From Tidjanibacter sp. (GTDB lineage: Bacteria; Bacteroidota; Bacteroidia; Bacteroidales; Rikenellaceae), in assembly GCA_017936605.1 (NCBI GenBank), contig JAGBFH010000024.1:1-64000 (forward strand): DNA of 64,000 nt, given 5' to 3'. This document shows, piece after piece, positions 9,501-17,319 of this stretch. The notes beneath the pieces were generated by a model. The model did no database searches and was not told where the DNA came from. It worked only from the letters and a program-made list of their open reading frames with translations. The first letter of the stretch is position 1; each line of letters begins with the position of its first letter. Made by a program: the position numbers and the translations under genes.

Positions 9501-10163
9501 ACCGGTTCGGAGCTCGATTGTGCCCCCTATTGGCAGAAGGCCTATAGCACCGATGGCTCGGGTGCTTGGACAAGGAAGACCACCATCCCCCGCGCCGCAG
9601 GTCAGGTTAGACCGAGTGTGGCAGTGGCCAACCCTCTGACATTCTATTACTCGCAAAGCAGTGGAGGCCAAGATAACTCGCGTTGGTGCTCTCCTATGGC
9701 AAGTGGCGATACCAATGCTGCAATGTGGGGCTATGCGGTAGTTGGTCAGGCCGCGGGTGAGGACTTCTCCAAGACCTTCTACGACCCCTGTCCTCCGGGT
9801 TATCGTACCGCCTTCCACACCATTTGGAGGGATTCCAATGGCCAAGGTTATGGTGGTGACGACTCGGGTACGGAGGATTACGACTGGACTATAGAGGGCG
9901 ATTTTGCGCCCGACTATGGATTTGTGACTACGAAGACCAACTTCGACCGCAACTTCTACCCCTATGCAGGTAGGCGATACTACACCGGAGCCTATAACAA
10001 CATATTCGTCTATGGCTACTGGACTTCGGGTATGCCTATGGGTGTGCATAACACCCGAACATACCGCTATGGGTTGCAGAACACTTGGGGTACCCGCTAC
10101 TCCGACCAGGTGATAGGCGAGAGTACTGCCTATGGCCGTTCGGTAAGGTGTATGAAAGAGTAA
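6597..10163 (+). CDS. Large fimbrial-cluster lipoprotein with two FISUMP-like modules
   Basis: The 1188-aa protein has a lipoprotein signal (ALAFVATGC, Cys25). Residues of about 30-395 look like a fimbrillin fold: the strand NFQPGHAYDIVLRFSD and the W-Q-T-N-D ending are typical. Two long modules follow, at about 398-745 and 763-1188. Each has an SYIV- or CYIV-type start, VLWTWHLW or ILWTWHIW, a DRNLGA or DRYLGA segment, FFYQWGR or FYYQWGR and DPCPPGY, the last being the hallmark of FISUMP (Fibrobacter major paralogous) domains. A third copy is in the next gene. The architecture suggests a pilus tip or stalk-associated surface protein; this is inference. An apparent long open frame on the other strand is a codon-bias artefact. 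Confidence 0.82.
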   Translation: MRMKTTTKILTRIAALALAFVATGCLNDFVDESERSDRVRLWAGISNSSSRGEAEAEKSPVQSTRILRNSNPGLRMPDYDGTLDIGIVRVSAKEDADRFPDFRDTNEPVLARLGHNNDESDFIRPIEFLSQAQFFPDATSELRYAAWYPWVDTDDDPTTDDNGGLYYSDEKASQVTLPITGWSDVMYGNVITGSYASGFPVMKFDHALCVFRIHVYAMIAKDEFGNDVPTAEWGEIKEMTLNNVPQKVRMTLPHVCKEIVDGEPVHDGLNGEKFTLEFLEDGPLELDNNAPIPFDPPKSLPLGINKSVMVTEVISGPPASGVLNISVRTTSMGEAEQDVSIARNFQPGHAYDIVLRFSDHGMINADVYVSKWQTNDPIYEDMAANMYYDLSTLETSNCYIVRSANYAYCFDGTVKGNGKGELLEMSVEDTKLNPGWIDVLWNDLPTNIDLDGDGDSDPLFALQSNRLSEGKVLFDLFGYTTTNPDGTTNKDDKVLPARGNVILGAYDKNPAEGGKVLWTWHLWITPQPTAIGCSNGFVVLDRNLGALAVEPTTGGYSDPAHGFFYQWGRPSPLHFEGTSIPTSSTHTRLDDLYPDGDYNIIYGAGDKDPGAWMDKTGPWGAHHDHMWGDTGSDYEDQTKTLFDPCPPGYFVANYAFWRDFAEYEVSFESRGAVVNRNSENIWLPATTVLNDEGQADDRFTGVTLRTSSIDYANGTHPYNFYYTASGVSERSSEMSRCNYAIPVRCISTTTAPAVTDLSESQTANSYIVTEPGYYKFKATVRGNGVTELWPFGNGTNKQMLQFGDGMDANINPSRVDLLWWQGDFTEMRDVADAEEIDKLQCIELQNGGKLKDGYVEFLIKEGNFHAGNAVIAAYDASGNILWTWHIWMPSTRPADLRSGRKTMQDRYLGATQAPIISQSTTSLDFVNYKGEVDNSNEAIRATFGFYYQWGRKDPIMAAPLDAEGGETVTGSELDCAPYWQKAYSTDGSGAWTRKTTIPRAAGQVRPSVAVANPLTFYYSQSSGGQDNSRWCSPMASGDTNAAMWGYAVVGQAAGEDFSKTFYDPCPPGYRTAFHTIWRDSNGQGYGGDDSGTEDYDWTIEGDFAPDYGFVTTKTNFDRNFYPYAGRRYYTGAYNNIFVYGYWTSGMPMGVHNTRTYRYGLQNTWGTRYSDQVIGESTAYGRSVRCMKE

Positions 10164-10278
10164 AAAGAGTACCTCGCATCAGGGCAAAGAAAGAGAGAGA
10201 GAAAGAGAGTGTGGGCCAAAGAGGTGGGGAGGCGACAACCCCAAGGGCCCCAAAACGAGATATGACATAGCAGTAGTT

Positions 10279-13200
10279 ATGAGAAGAGAGAAAAAGAAAA
10301 TGTGGTTAGGTGTGGCTGCGGCCCTGCTTTTGGCGGGTTGCGTGGCCTATGACCCTCAGGAAGATATAATGACGGGAGGCCCGGGTGGTGCGCTCTCAGA
10401 CGGTCCCTCCTCCGAGATGGAACTGTCCTACGACGGCGCTGTGGCCGACCTGCCCCCCTACTCCAAGGGTAGGCTCTCCACCCGCTCGCTCATCGACAGC
10501 GAGACGACCGTGGCGGTGAAGGCCAACTTTCTGCGTATCGACGAGGACTTGGCACTCGACGACAAGGGCCTCTACACCTTTACCTCCGAGGCCAATCCTG
10601 CATCGAGCCCCTACTATAGGAGCGTGAACTGGTATGACTCCTATCTGCTGGAGGCTACGCTTATGTCGTCGCCCGACAAGGATATGATTCGTTCGGTCTT
10701 TCTGGACCCCGTGCAGACCTACAAGATGCGTGTCCACACCGATGAGAACGATGTGACCGACACGCTCGACTTCTACCACACCCGTATGGTGGGTTGGTAC
10801 CCAATGACTTGCGGTGATGGTCAGGGCAGCGCCCCCGTCTGTAAGGTGGGCGAGATGTATAGCTCGGTGGTGTCGGAGGGTACGGATGCTTCGGGCAGGG
10901 GTGTGGTCTCCGTTCAGTTCCACAACCTCGATGGTCAGACCGATGTGATGGTGAGCGATATGCTCGAGGGTCAGCACTGGCACTCGCCCGATGCGGACTC
11001 TGGCATTAGCCACTACCACAGCAACTTCGCCCCCGCAGGACACCCCACGCTCGCCGAGGGCACCAAAATCTACGCCTCGCCCTTTGGCCACCACTCCCAG
11101 GAGCGCGTTATGGGCCCCAATGGTGAGACCCTCCAGTGGGCTATCGACTACGACAACCACTTCACCTACAAGCACTACCTTTCGGCCGTGAGGGTCTACG
11201 CCCACGCCGACCAGTCGCCCCAGAGCCTTTCGATGTGGGGCCAGATTGAGAATGTGGTATTCGCCAACCAGCCCACCTCGGTGAAGGTTTCGCTCCCCTA
11301 TGAGCTGGGCGGATTCGGCGAGGCCTACGACTGGGACAACTACGCCAACTACGACATCGCCACAGGCCGCCTCTTTGGTGAGGGTGACACCAATAGTGAT
11401 GACGCGGTAGCGGTGACCTACCCCATCTCTATGAAGGATGCCAACCACGGCGCCTACATCTATCTCGGCTATGCACTGGTGCGTCCCGACCACGATGTGG
11501 AGCTCCAACTCCACACCTCCTCGGGTGTCTACCTTGTGACCATTCCTTGCCAGATTACCGAAGATGGTGGCAATACGGTGGAGGTCTTCAAGTCGAGTAA
11601 TATCTATGATATTATGCTCGATCTGAAGACCAATGGTTCGATTGCGGCCCTGCTCGAGAAGGAGGAGAACTATCGCTTCTACGACCTGACGCGTCTGACC
11701 CTCTTTGAAAACCCCGATGAGAGCGACGATGATTTTGCCCTCTACCGCTACGCCAACACCTACATCGTGTCGCCCGACCATACCCCCAAGGTTGATGAGG
11801 ATGGTAGGTTTGTCTTCGATGCCTATGGCAATCCCGTCTATGACACCTACGATGGCTACTGCTTCTCGGCCAACACCATCGGTAATGGTCAGGCAGGTAT
11901 CATCTCCCACGGTACCCAGACCCTCTATCCCGCAGATGCGTCAATCTCTCCCGTTTCGGCCCGCCTGCTGTGGGAGAGCCAGTTGGGCCTTGTGACCCAG
12001 GTGGAGTTAATCTATGGCTATGTCCGCTTCAGGGTGCCCGACAGGGCGGCTCGCGGAAACGCGGTGATTGCGGTCTATGACGAAAATGGCAATGTGCTCT
12101 GGAGTTGGCACATCTGGATTACCGACCCGCCACAAGAGAGAGTCTTTGAGAACGGCGAGAACGACATCGTCCTGCTCGATCGCAACCTCGGCGCAACCAA
12201 AGAGGTGTGGACGGGTGCGGGTGACGCACTGGATACCTATGGCCTCTACTACCAGTGGGGCCGTAAAGACCCCTCAATGGGTCCCAAGAGCTACAACTAC
12301 TCCATCACTGACCTCATCACAGCCCCCTATTGGGACTACTCGTCGCGTGAGCGTACGGCTGCGGAGGTCACCCAGTTTGCCCGCCCGACCATACGCGACG
12401 GTGTGGAGAACCCTATGTTCCTCATCCTGCCCACCGCCCAGCAGCAGGCATACTACTTCAACTGGATATATGAGCGTAACGACATCCTGTGGGGCTACTA
12501 CCCCGAGGATGGCGCAATCTTCAAGACCATCTATGACCCCTGTCCGTTTGGCTACCGCGTGCCGCTCCATAGCGAGATGTCCACAGTCTTTAGGGAGGCG
12601 GCCACAAGGCAGAACTATGGTCAGATTGTGAGCTCCTCCGGCGGCGACCAGATTTATTTCCCCTACGCAGGCTACAAGGGTGTGGACCGCGAGCTTCAGT
12701 CGCTGGTGCTCTCGTGGAACTCGGTGGGTGAGAAGGGCGACTATATGACCGCCACCATCAGCAAGAACAACACCGAGACCTTTGCGGGTCAGCCCACCCT
12801 CGACCACCGCGGCCGAATCTACATCGTGAGCGATGCGGATGACGACTGGGAGGAGACGCTGGATGCCGGCGCCTACCACTATACCACTGCCGATACGGAG
12901 GGCAAACACCGCGTGCTCGACTACGCCAACCGTCGTACGGCGGCCTCTGTGAGGTGTGTCAAGAACTTCGGCGTGGGCTCCATCGGTGCCCGCCTGACCG
13001 CTTCGCAAGACTGGTATATACCCGGCACCGAGATTAAACTCTACTGCGAGGCTGTCAGCTCGGAGAACCAGATTGCCTCGGCAATCCTCACCGTCGAGAG
13101 CGTCGATACGGGCCTCACAAAGACCCTCTATCAGACCCTGCCCGACCAGATGGAGATCAACCAGCCTATGTGGGGCCGCGAAGACTCCTTCATTGTTGGT

Positions 13201-14019
13201 GTGATGGGTGGCGAGTTCTGGAGCGAGAGCTACATCTTCACCCTCACCGTCTACAACGCTTATGGAGTCAAGGATGAGGTCACCCAGACCATCTTCTACC
13301 ACGACCACCCGCTATCCATCGACCTCTCGATTGTGGCAAGCAACACTACCGAGATGTTCTACGGCGACAAGTCGTCGGGCACTATCTCTGCAAGTGTATC
13401 GTCGCCTAACGGCAATCTGACAAGCATTGAGGTTAAGGACGAGGAGGGCAACCCCATCTACTCCAACAATAATGTTGGCTCGAGTAGCTGGATTACGACC
13501 GATATCATTACCGAGACGGGTTCCAACTTCGTCGGCGGCTCGAATAAGACCTACACCATCACCGCAACAGACGAAGCAGGAGAGACGGGCACCGCCTCAA
13601 CCCCTGTCATCACCACCGTCTATAAGGTGACCAAGGTGACAAGCAGTCCTGCAAATGGTAAATATCTGATTGAGAACACCAACTATACGGGTAGATACCT
13701 TGCGGCTAACAATGGAACGCTTACCACAACCCAAAACCTTGAGTCAACCACCTTGGTTACTGTGTCGGGTGGCAATACCATTATGTTTAACTCGGGTCGC
13801 TATTTGTATATGAATGCTCAATGGACTAGTTGTAATGTTTCGGCAGATGCTACCAATCGAACAGTAACAATCTCCGATGCGGGCGATAACTTTACAATAA
13901 GCAAATCTTCTGGCACGCGAACATACTACTTGCGACAGACGGGTAATACCACTCTGGAGGGCAATAGAAATCAAACCACTGGACGAAACTGGAATTTCTA
14001 TTCGGTTGTTGCCGAGTAG
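10279..14019 (+). CDS. Giant fimbrial-cluster lipoprotein: fimbrillin-like, FISUMP-like, Ig-like and C-terminal trefoil-like parts
   Basis: The 1246-aa product starts with a lipoprotein signal (ALLLAGC, Cys21). Residues of about 30-480 are beta-rich and end in SNIYDIMLDLKTNG, as Mfa/fimbrillin-like accessory proteins do. Residues 492-891 form a FISUMP-like module (VLWSWHIWI, LLDRNLGAT, LYYQWGRKDP, DPCPFGYRVP) akin to the two in the preceding gene. Residues of about 895-1110 look like one or two Ig/PKD-like domains. The last 130 residues repeat patterns of the type GRYLxxNxGxL, as in beta-trefoil or fascin-like carbohydrate-binding folds, and are encoded by DNA visibly richer in A/T. It is last in cluster 1 and is followed by a terminator. 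A tip adhesin is plausible but unproven. Confidence 0.8.
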   Translation: MRREKKKMWLGVAAALLLAGCVAYDPQEDIMTGGPGGALSDGPSSEMELSYDGAVADLPPYSKGRLSTRSLIDSETTVAVKANFLRIDEDLALDDKGLYTFTSEANPASSPYYRSVNWYDSYLLEATLMSSPDKDMIRSVFLDPVQTYKMRVHTDENDVTDTLDFYHTRMVGWYPMTCGDGQGSAPVCKVGEMYSSVVSEGTDASGRGVVSVQFHNLDGQTDVMVSDMLEGQHWHSPDADSGISHYHSNFAPAGHPTLAEGTKIYASPFGHHSQERVMGPNGETLQWAIDYDNHFTYKHYLSAVRVYAHADQSPQSLSMWGQIENVVFANQPTSVKVSLPYELGGFGEAYDWDNYANYDIATGRLFGEGDTNSDDAVAVTYPISMKDANHGAYIYLGYALVRPDHDVELQLHTSSGVYLVTIPCQITEDGGNTVEVFKSSNIYDIMLDLKTNGSIAALLEKEENYRFYDLTRLTLFENPDESDDDFALYRYANTYIVSPDHTPKVDEDGRFVFDAYGNPVYDTYDGYCFSANTIGNGQAGIISHGTQTLYPADASISPVSARLLWESQLGLVTQVELIYGYVRFRVPDRAARGNAVIAVYDENGNVLWSWHIWITDPPQERVFENGENDIVLLDRNLGATKEVWTGAGDALDTYGLYYQWGRKDPSMGPKSYNYSITDLITAPYWDYSSRERTAAEVTQFARPTIRDGVENPMFLILPTAQQQAYYFNWIYERNDILWGYYPEDGAIFKTIYDPCPFGYRVPLHSEMSTVFREAATRQNYGQIVSSSGGDQIYFPYAGYKGVDRELQSLVLSWNSVGEKGDYMTATISKNNTETFAGQPTLDHRGRIYIVSDADDDWEETLDAGAYHYTTADTEGKHRVLDYANRRTAASVRCVKNFGVGSIGARLTASQDWYIPGTEIKLYCEAVSSENQIASAILTVESVDTGLTKTLYQTLPDQMEINQPMWGREDSFIVGVMGGEFWSESYIFTLTVYNAYGVKDEVTQTIFYHDHPLSIDLSIVASNTTEMFYGDKSSGTISASVSSPNGNLTSIEVKDEEGNPIYSNNNVGSSSWITTDIITETGSNFVGGSNKTYTITATDEAGETGTASTPVITTVYKVTKVTSSPANGKYLIENTNYTGRYLAANNGTLTTTQNLESTTLVTVSGGNTIMFNSGRYLYMNAQWTSCNVSADATNRTVTISDAGDNFTISKSSGTRTYYLRQTGNTTLEGNRNQTTGRNWNFYSVVAE

Positions 14020-14041
14020 TGGTTTCGGAGAGTGAAAGGCA

Positions 14042-14078
14042 AAGAGCGCACATTTTGTTGTGCGCTCTTGGTTTTTTT
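14042..14078 (+). terminator. Terminator of fimbrial cluster 1
   Basis: AAGAGCGCACA pairs with TGTGCGCTCTT around TTTTGT, followed by GG and seven T. Nearly the same stem recurs inverted at 17726-17759, where it ends the ABC permease gene. Confidence 0.88.
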
Positions 14079-14080
14079 GT

Positions 14081-14645
14081 CGAAGGTCTATGGTCTAACG
14101 ACTAACCGCCCCAAGGCTTATAGGGCTTATGAGGCCTATATGTCCCATAGGTCTTATAGGTCTTATAAGTCATTGGCCCTTTTGGCCCTTTTGGCCCTTT
14201 CAATTCCCTCCAGACCTCTCCCGAGCTTCGCCCACCCTCCCCTAACTTAGGGGAGGGAAAAGGGCAAAAAGGGCAAAAAGGGCAAAAAGGGCCAATATGC
14301 CCTATAAGCCCCATAGGCCCCATAGGCCCCATAGGCCTTTAAGGACCTTAAGGAAACTCCCATTCCTCCCATCTCTCCCATCTCTCCTATCTCTCCCATT
14401 CTTCTACCGAAGCACAACAGACCTCTCCCCCGCTTCGCGGACCCTCCCCTAATTTAGGGGAGGGAAAAGGGCAAAAAGGGCAAAAAGGGCCAATATGCCC
14501 TATAAGCCCCATAGGCCTTTAAGGACCTTAAGGAAACTCCCATTCCTCCCATTTCTCCCATTTCTCCCATTTCTCCCATTCCTCTACCGAAGCACAACAG
14601 ACCTCTCCCGAGCTTCGCCCACCCTCCCCTAACTTAGGGGAGGGA
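14081..14645. repeat. Composite intergenic repeat cluster, copy 1
   Basis: There is no gene here. The stretch is a mosaic of short repeats: decamers of the type CCCATAGGCC; nonamers of the type CTCCCATTC (about 14348-14402 and 14537-14582); AAGGGC-AAA runs; and three copies (14213-14257, 14420-14464, 14600-14644) of a 45-bp unit made of an imperfect CG-rich hairpin and a palindrome with half-site CCCTCCCCTAA. The 46 bp at 14133-14178 recur exactly and inverted at 17612-17657. Other clusters lie at 17320-17700, 30087-30540 and 59461-59860. Confidence 0.85.
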
Positions 14646-14709
14646 ATCAATTCTCTGCTCTCAACTCAAGAAAAAATAGCATTTGCGTGTATTTTTTCAA
14701 AAAAATATA

Positions 14710-14717
14710 TATCTTTG
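14710..14717 (+). promoter_or_regulatory. Bacteroidetes -7 box for exbB
   Basis: TATCTTTG fits the TAnnTTTG consensus. The nearest TTTG upstream (14682-14685) is 24 bases away, a little far. It would give a 5' untranslated leader of about 125 bases before exbB. Confidence 0.6.
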
Positions 14718-14845
14718 TGCGTTGCAGAGTATGGTCTGGAGAGCGCTTTGGGCCATTGCAGGTACCAAAAGCCCCCAAAAGGGCAATAAAACGACAATTT
14801 ACACAAACAAAACACATTTAATTAATTCCAAACAAATTCAAAGTT

Positions 14846-15655
14846 ATGAAAAAACTTTTTATGATTTTGTCGGTTGTAGGTGTTATGAGCCTTGCAACTG
14901 CTAATGTTTACGCACAGGACGCTCAGGCTGAGGCAGCTCAGACCGAGCAGGTTGCTGAAGAGGCTCCCGCAGCAGAGGAGGCTCCCGCAGCAGAGGAGAC
15001 TGTAGCTGAGGAGGCTGAGGTTGTTCCTTTCCACCAGGCTATCAAACAGAAATTCATTGAGGGTGGTGTTCTTTGGATGACCCCCGTGTTGCTCTGCTTG
15101 ATCATCGGTATGGCAGTTTCGATTGAGCGTATCCTCTACCTGTCGTTCTCGAAAATCAACACCAAAAAGTTCATTGCTAAGTTTGAGGCAGCTCTCGAGG
15201 AGGGTGGCATTGAGGCCGCTAAAGAGGTAGCTCGCAACACCAAAGGTCCCGTTGCAAGCATCTTCTACCAGGGCGCTCTTCGCTACAATGAGGGTCTTGA
15301 TGTTGTTGAGAAAGCAGTTGCTTCCTACGGTTCCGTACAGAACGGTCTGATGGAGAGCGGTCTTAGCTGGATTAGCCTTTTCATCGCTCTGTCCCCCTCG
15401 TTGGGCTTTATGGGTACCGTTGTTGGTATGATTGAGGCATTCGACCAGATTCAGGCTGCAGGTGAGGTTTCGGCTACCCTCGTAGCAGGTGGTATTAAAG
15501 TGGCTCTGCTGACCACCCTCGCAGGTCTTATCGCTGCTGTTATTCTCCAGTTGTTCTATAACTACATCCTCAACAAGATTGACTCGTCGGTAGTTGAGTT
15601 GGAGGATACTTCGATCACCTTGGTTGATATCCTGACCGCTTATAGCAAGAAATAA
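14846..15655 (+). CDS. exbB: MotA/TolQ/ExbB proton channel family protein
   Basis: The 269-aa inner-membrane protein forms the proton channel that, with ExbD, powers TonB. Three membrane segments are visible, at about 76-96, 172-192 and 208-235. The channel motif SPSLGFMGTVVGMIEAF and the later LAGLIAAVILQLF are typical of ExbB/TolQ. Unusually, it begins with a cleavable-looking signal peptide (ending ANVYAQ) and a Glu/Ala-rich stretch in which EEAPAA is directly repeated. Related Bacteroidetes ExbB proteins often carry such a segment. A membrane protein gene and two exbD genes follow closely. Codon use, rich in GCT and GTT, suggests strong expression. Confidence 0.92.
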   Translation: MKKLFMILSVVGVMSLATANVYAQDAQAEAAQTEQVAEEAPAAEEAPAAEETVAEEAEVVPFHQAIKQKFIEGGVLWMTPVLLCLIIGMAVSIERILYLSFSKINTKKFIAKFEAALEEGGIEAAKEVARNTKGPVASIFYQGALRYNEGLDVVEKAVASYGSVQNGLMESGLSWISLFIALSPSLGFMGTVVGMIEAFDQIQAAGEVSATLVAGGIKVALLTTLAGLIAAVILQLFYNYILNKIDSSVVELEDTSITLVDILTAYSKK

Positions 15656-15687
15656 GTTACCCACCAAATATTAATACCTTGTAGAAT

Positions 15688-16116
15688 ATGAAATGGGTTA
15701 AATATGTAGAGTATCTCCTGTTCGCAGTGACCATTCTCTGCTTCGCATCGCTCTTCTTCCTGCCTCAGGTGCAGCATATGGGCGATTCGCACGCAAACCC
15801 CGAATGGATTATGCTGTGGATGTATGGAATCGTAATCATCGGCGTTGTTTGCGCCCTGATTTCGCCTATCAAAAATCTGTTCTCCTCCCCCAAAGCAGCG
15901 CTCAAAGCCCTCATCGGCCTTGTAGTGGCAGCTGCGGTAGTGTTCGGTTGCTACGCTATTTCGAGCGCAGAGCCCGTGCCTAACTCGGCAGGTGGTTTCT
16001 TCGAGAATGTTTTTGACCTCAAGTTTACCGACACTATGCTCTACCTCACCTACCTCGTGGGTGGCGCAAGCATCCTCGCGATCCTCGCCGGCGAGATTCG
16101 CAATGCTATCAAATAG
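15688..16116 (+). CDS. Small membrane protein of the exb operon, function unknown
   Basis: The 142-aa protein has about four hydrophobic segments (roughly 9-27, 45-63, 72-92 and 115-138) and short soluble loops. I recognise no functional motif. The position between exbB and exbD, 32 bases from each, is one where Bacteroidetes often carry a conserved protein of this kind, so a part in assembly or regulation of the ExbB/ExbD complex is a fair guess, not a demonstration. Confidence 0.8.
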   Translation: MKWVKYVEYLLFAVTILCFASLFFLPQVQHMGDSHANPEWIMLWMYGIVIIGVVCALISPIKNLFSSPKAALKALIGLVVAAAVVFGCYAISSAEPVPNSAGGFFENVFDLKFTDTMLYLTYLVGGASILAILAGEIRNAIK

Positions 16117-16148
16117 AGTTTGTCCCATATTGAAAAAAACATTGTAAT

Positions 16149-16712
16149 ATGGCAAAAAAGACACCGGAGATTAATGCGAGTTCGATGGCGGATGTGGCCT
16201 TTCTGCTCCTTATCTTCTTCCTTGTTGCTACCACAATGGATATCGACTCGGGTCTGAACCGTGTGCTCCCTCCCTGGAGTGAGAAGCAGACCGAGGCCCC
16301 CGATATCAAAGAGCGCAACCTTCTGCTCGTTCATGTGAACAAGTATGACCAGATTGCAGTTCAGGGTGAGGTTGTGGATATTTCGATGCTCAAGGATAGG
16401 GCTAAAGAGTGGGTGCTCAACCGCGAGGACGACAAGAAGCTCCCCGAGAAGAAAGAAGAGAATATCGACCTCATTGGCAAGTACAAGGTCAGCCAGGGTA
16501 TCATCTCCCTCCAGAACGACCGTGGTACCAGCTACGAGAGGTATATTCAGGTACAGAACGAACTTACTCGAGCCTTCAACGAGATTCGTGACGAACTCGG
16601 AAAGGCGCACTTCGGAAAAGCTTATGCTGAGCTTGAGAAAGAGCAGCAGGATGCTATCTCCAAAGCAGTGCCCTTGAAGATTTCGGAGGCCGAGCCACAA
16701 AACATTAAGTAG
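16149..16712 (+). CDS. exbD: ExbD/TolR family biopolymer transport protein (first copy)
   Basis: The 187-aa protein has a short cytoplasmic N-terminus, one membrane segment (SMADVAFLLLIFFLVAT, residues 12-28) with the essential Asp at 15, and a periplasmic domain. The Asp in the membrane helix takes part in proton flow through ExbB. The periplasmic domain of about 155 residues has a charged, helical middle (DDKKLPEKKEEN) that is longer than in proteobacterial ExbD. Only one base separates its stop from the second exbD. Confidence 0.92.
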   Translation: MAKKTPEINASSMADVAFLLLIFFLVATTMDIDSGLNRVLPPWSEKQTEAPDIKERNLLLVHVNKYDQIAVQGEVVDISMLKDRAKEWVLNREDDKKLPEKKEENIDLIGKYKVSQGIISLQNDRGTSYERYIQVQNELTRAFNEIRDELGKAHFGKAYAELEKEQQDAISKAVPLKISEAEPQNIK

Positions 16713-16713
16713 T

Positions 16714-17193
16714 ATGCCAGTAATCAGGAAAAAAGAGAAAAAGGAGATTGGTCAGATTTCGACCTCGTCGCTCCCCGATATCGTGTTTATGATTCTCTTC
16801 TTCTTCATGGTATCTACTTCGATGAAGGAGACCGAGCTTGTAGTTAAGTTCAAGGCTCCCCAGGCTACCGAGATTCAGAAACTCGAGAATAAGTCGCTCG
16901 TGAGCTACATCTATGTAGGCCCCCCTGCAACCGCCGAATTGCGTGCGAAGTTTGGTGAGGCTCCCAAGATTCAGCTCAATAACAGCTTTAGCAACCCCGA
17001 GCAGATTGGTCAGTTCATCGCTTCGGAGCGCGACGCCCTCAATGAGGCCGACCGCAACAAGATGACTGTCTGCCTGAAGGCCGATAAGGATACCCGTATG
17101 GGTGTCATCACCGACATCAAGCAGGAGTTGCGTAAAGCCGAGGCTTACAAGATCAGCTACGCCGCCCTCAAGGCCGTTAAGACTGCTCAGTAA
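16714..17193 (+). CDS. exbD: ExbD/TolR family biopolymer transport protein (second copy)
   Basis: The 159-aa paralogue has the membrane segment LPDIVFMILFFFMVST (about 20-35) with the key Asp at 22. The ending TDIKQELRKAEAYKISYA matches the last helix and strand of ExbD periplasmic domains. Two dissimilar ExbD proteins beside one ExbB is a common Bacteroidetes arrangement and may allow a mixed complex. The gene is the last of the operon and is followed by a strong terminator. Confidence 0.92.
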   Translation: MPVIRKKEKKEIGQISTSSLPDIVFMILFFFMVSTSMKETELVVKFKAPQATEIQKLENKSLVSYIYVGPPATAELRAKFGEAPKIQLNNSFSNPEQIGQFIASERDALNEADRNKMTVCLKADKDTRMGVITDIKQELRKAEAYKISYAALKAVKTAQ

Positions 17194-17215
17194 GAAGAAG
17201 CCTCAGGCGTTCACC

Positions 17216-17251
17216 AAGGAGGTGGGTCCCAATGGACCCACCTCCTTTTTT
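17216..17251 (+). terminator. Terminator of the exb operon
   Basis: AAGGAGGTGGGTCC pairs perfectly with GGACCCACCTCCTT around CAAT, followed by a T run, 22 bases after the exbD stop. Confidence 0.93.
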
Positions 17252-17319
17252 GTCGCCCAGTGGCGACAAAAAGAGAATGGAAAATGGACAATGGAAAATT
17301 GAGAATTGACAATTGAGAA

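Noticed and set aside
6507-10049. Very long open frame antisense to the 1188-aa lipoprotein gene
   Set aside because: It has no start context and no recognisable domain. It arises because the real gene rarely uses the codons that read as stops on the other strand. The same holds for the long frame antisense to 40395-43358.
14102-14332. Collagen-like open frames (Gly-Pro-Met repeats) on the minus strand here and at 17386-17679
   Set aside because: They are translations of the decamer repeats, with no promoter or conserved start.
14081-14645. Regular short repeats that could suggest a CRISPR array
   Set aside because: The units are 9-10 bases with no unique spacers of constant length, blocks of different repeats are mixed, and no cas genes are near.
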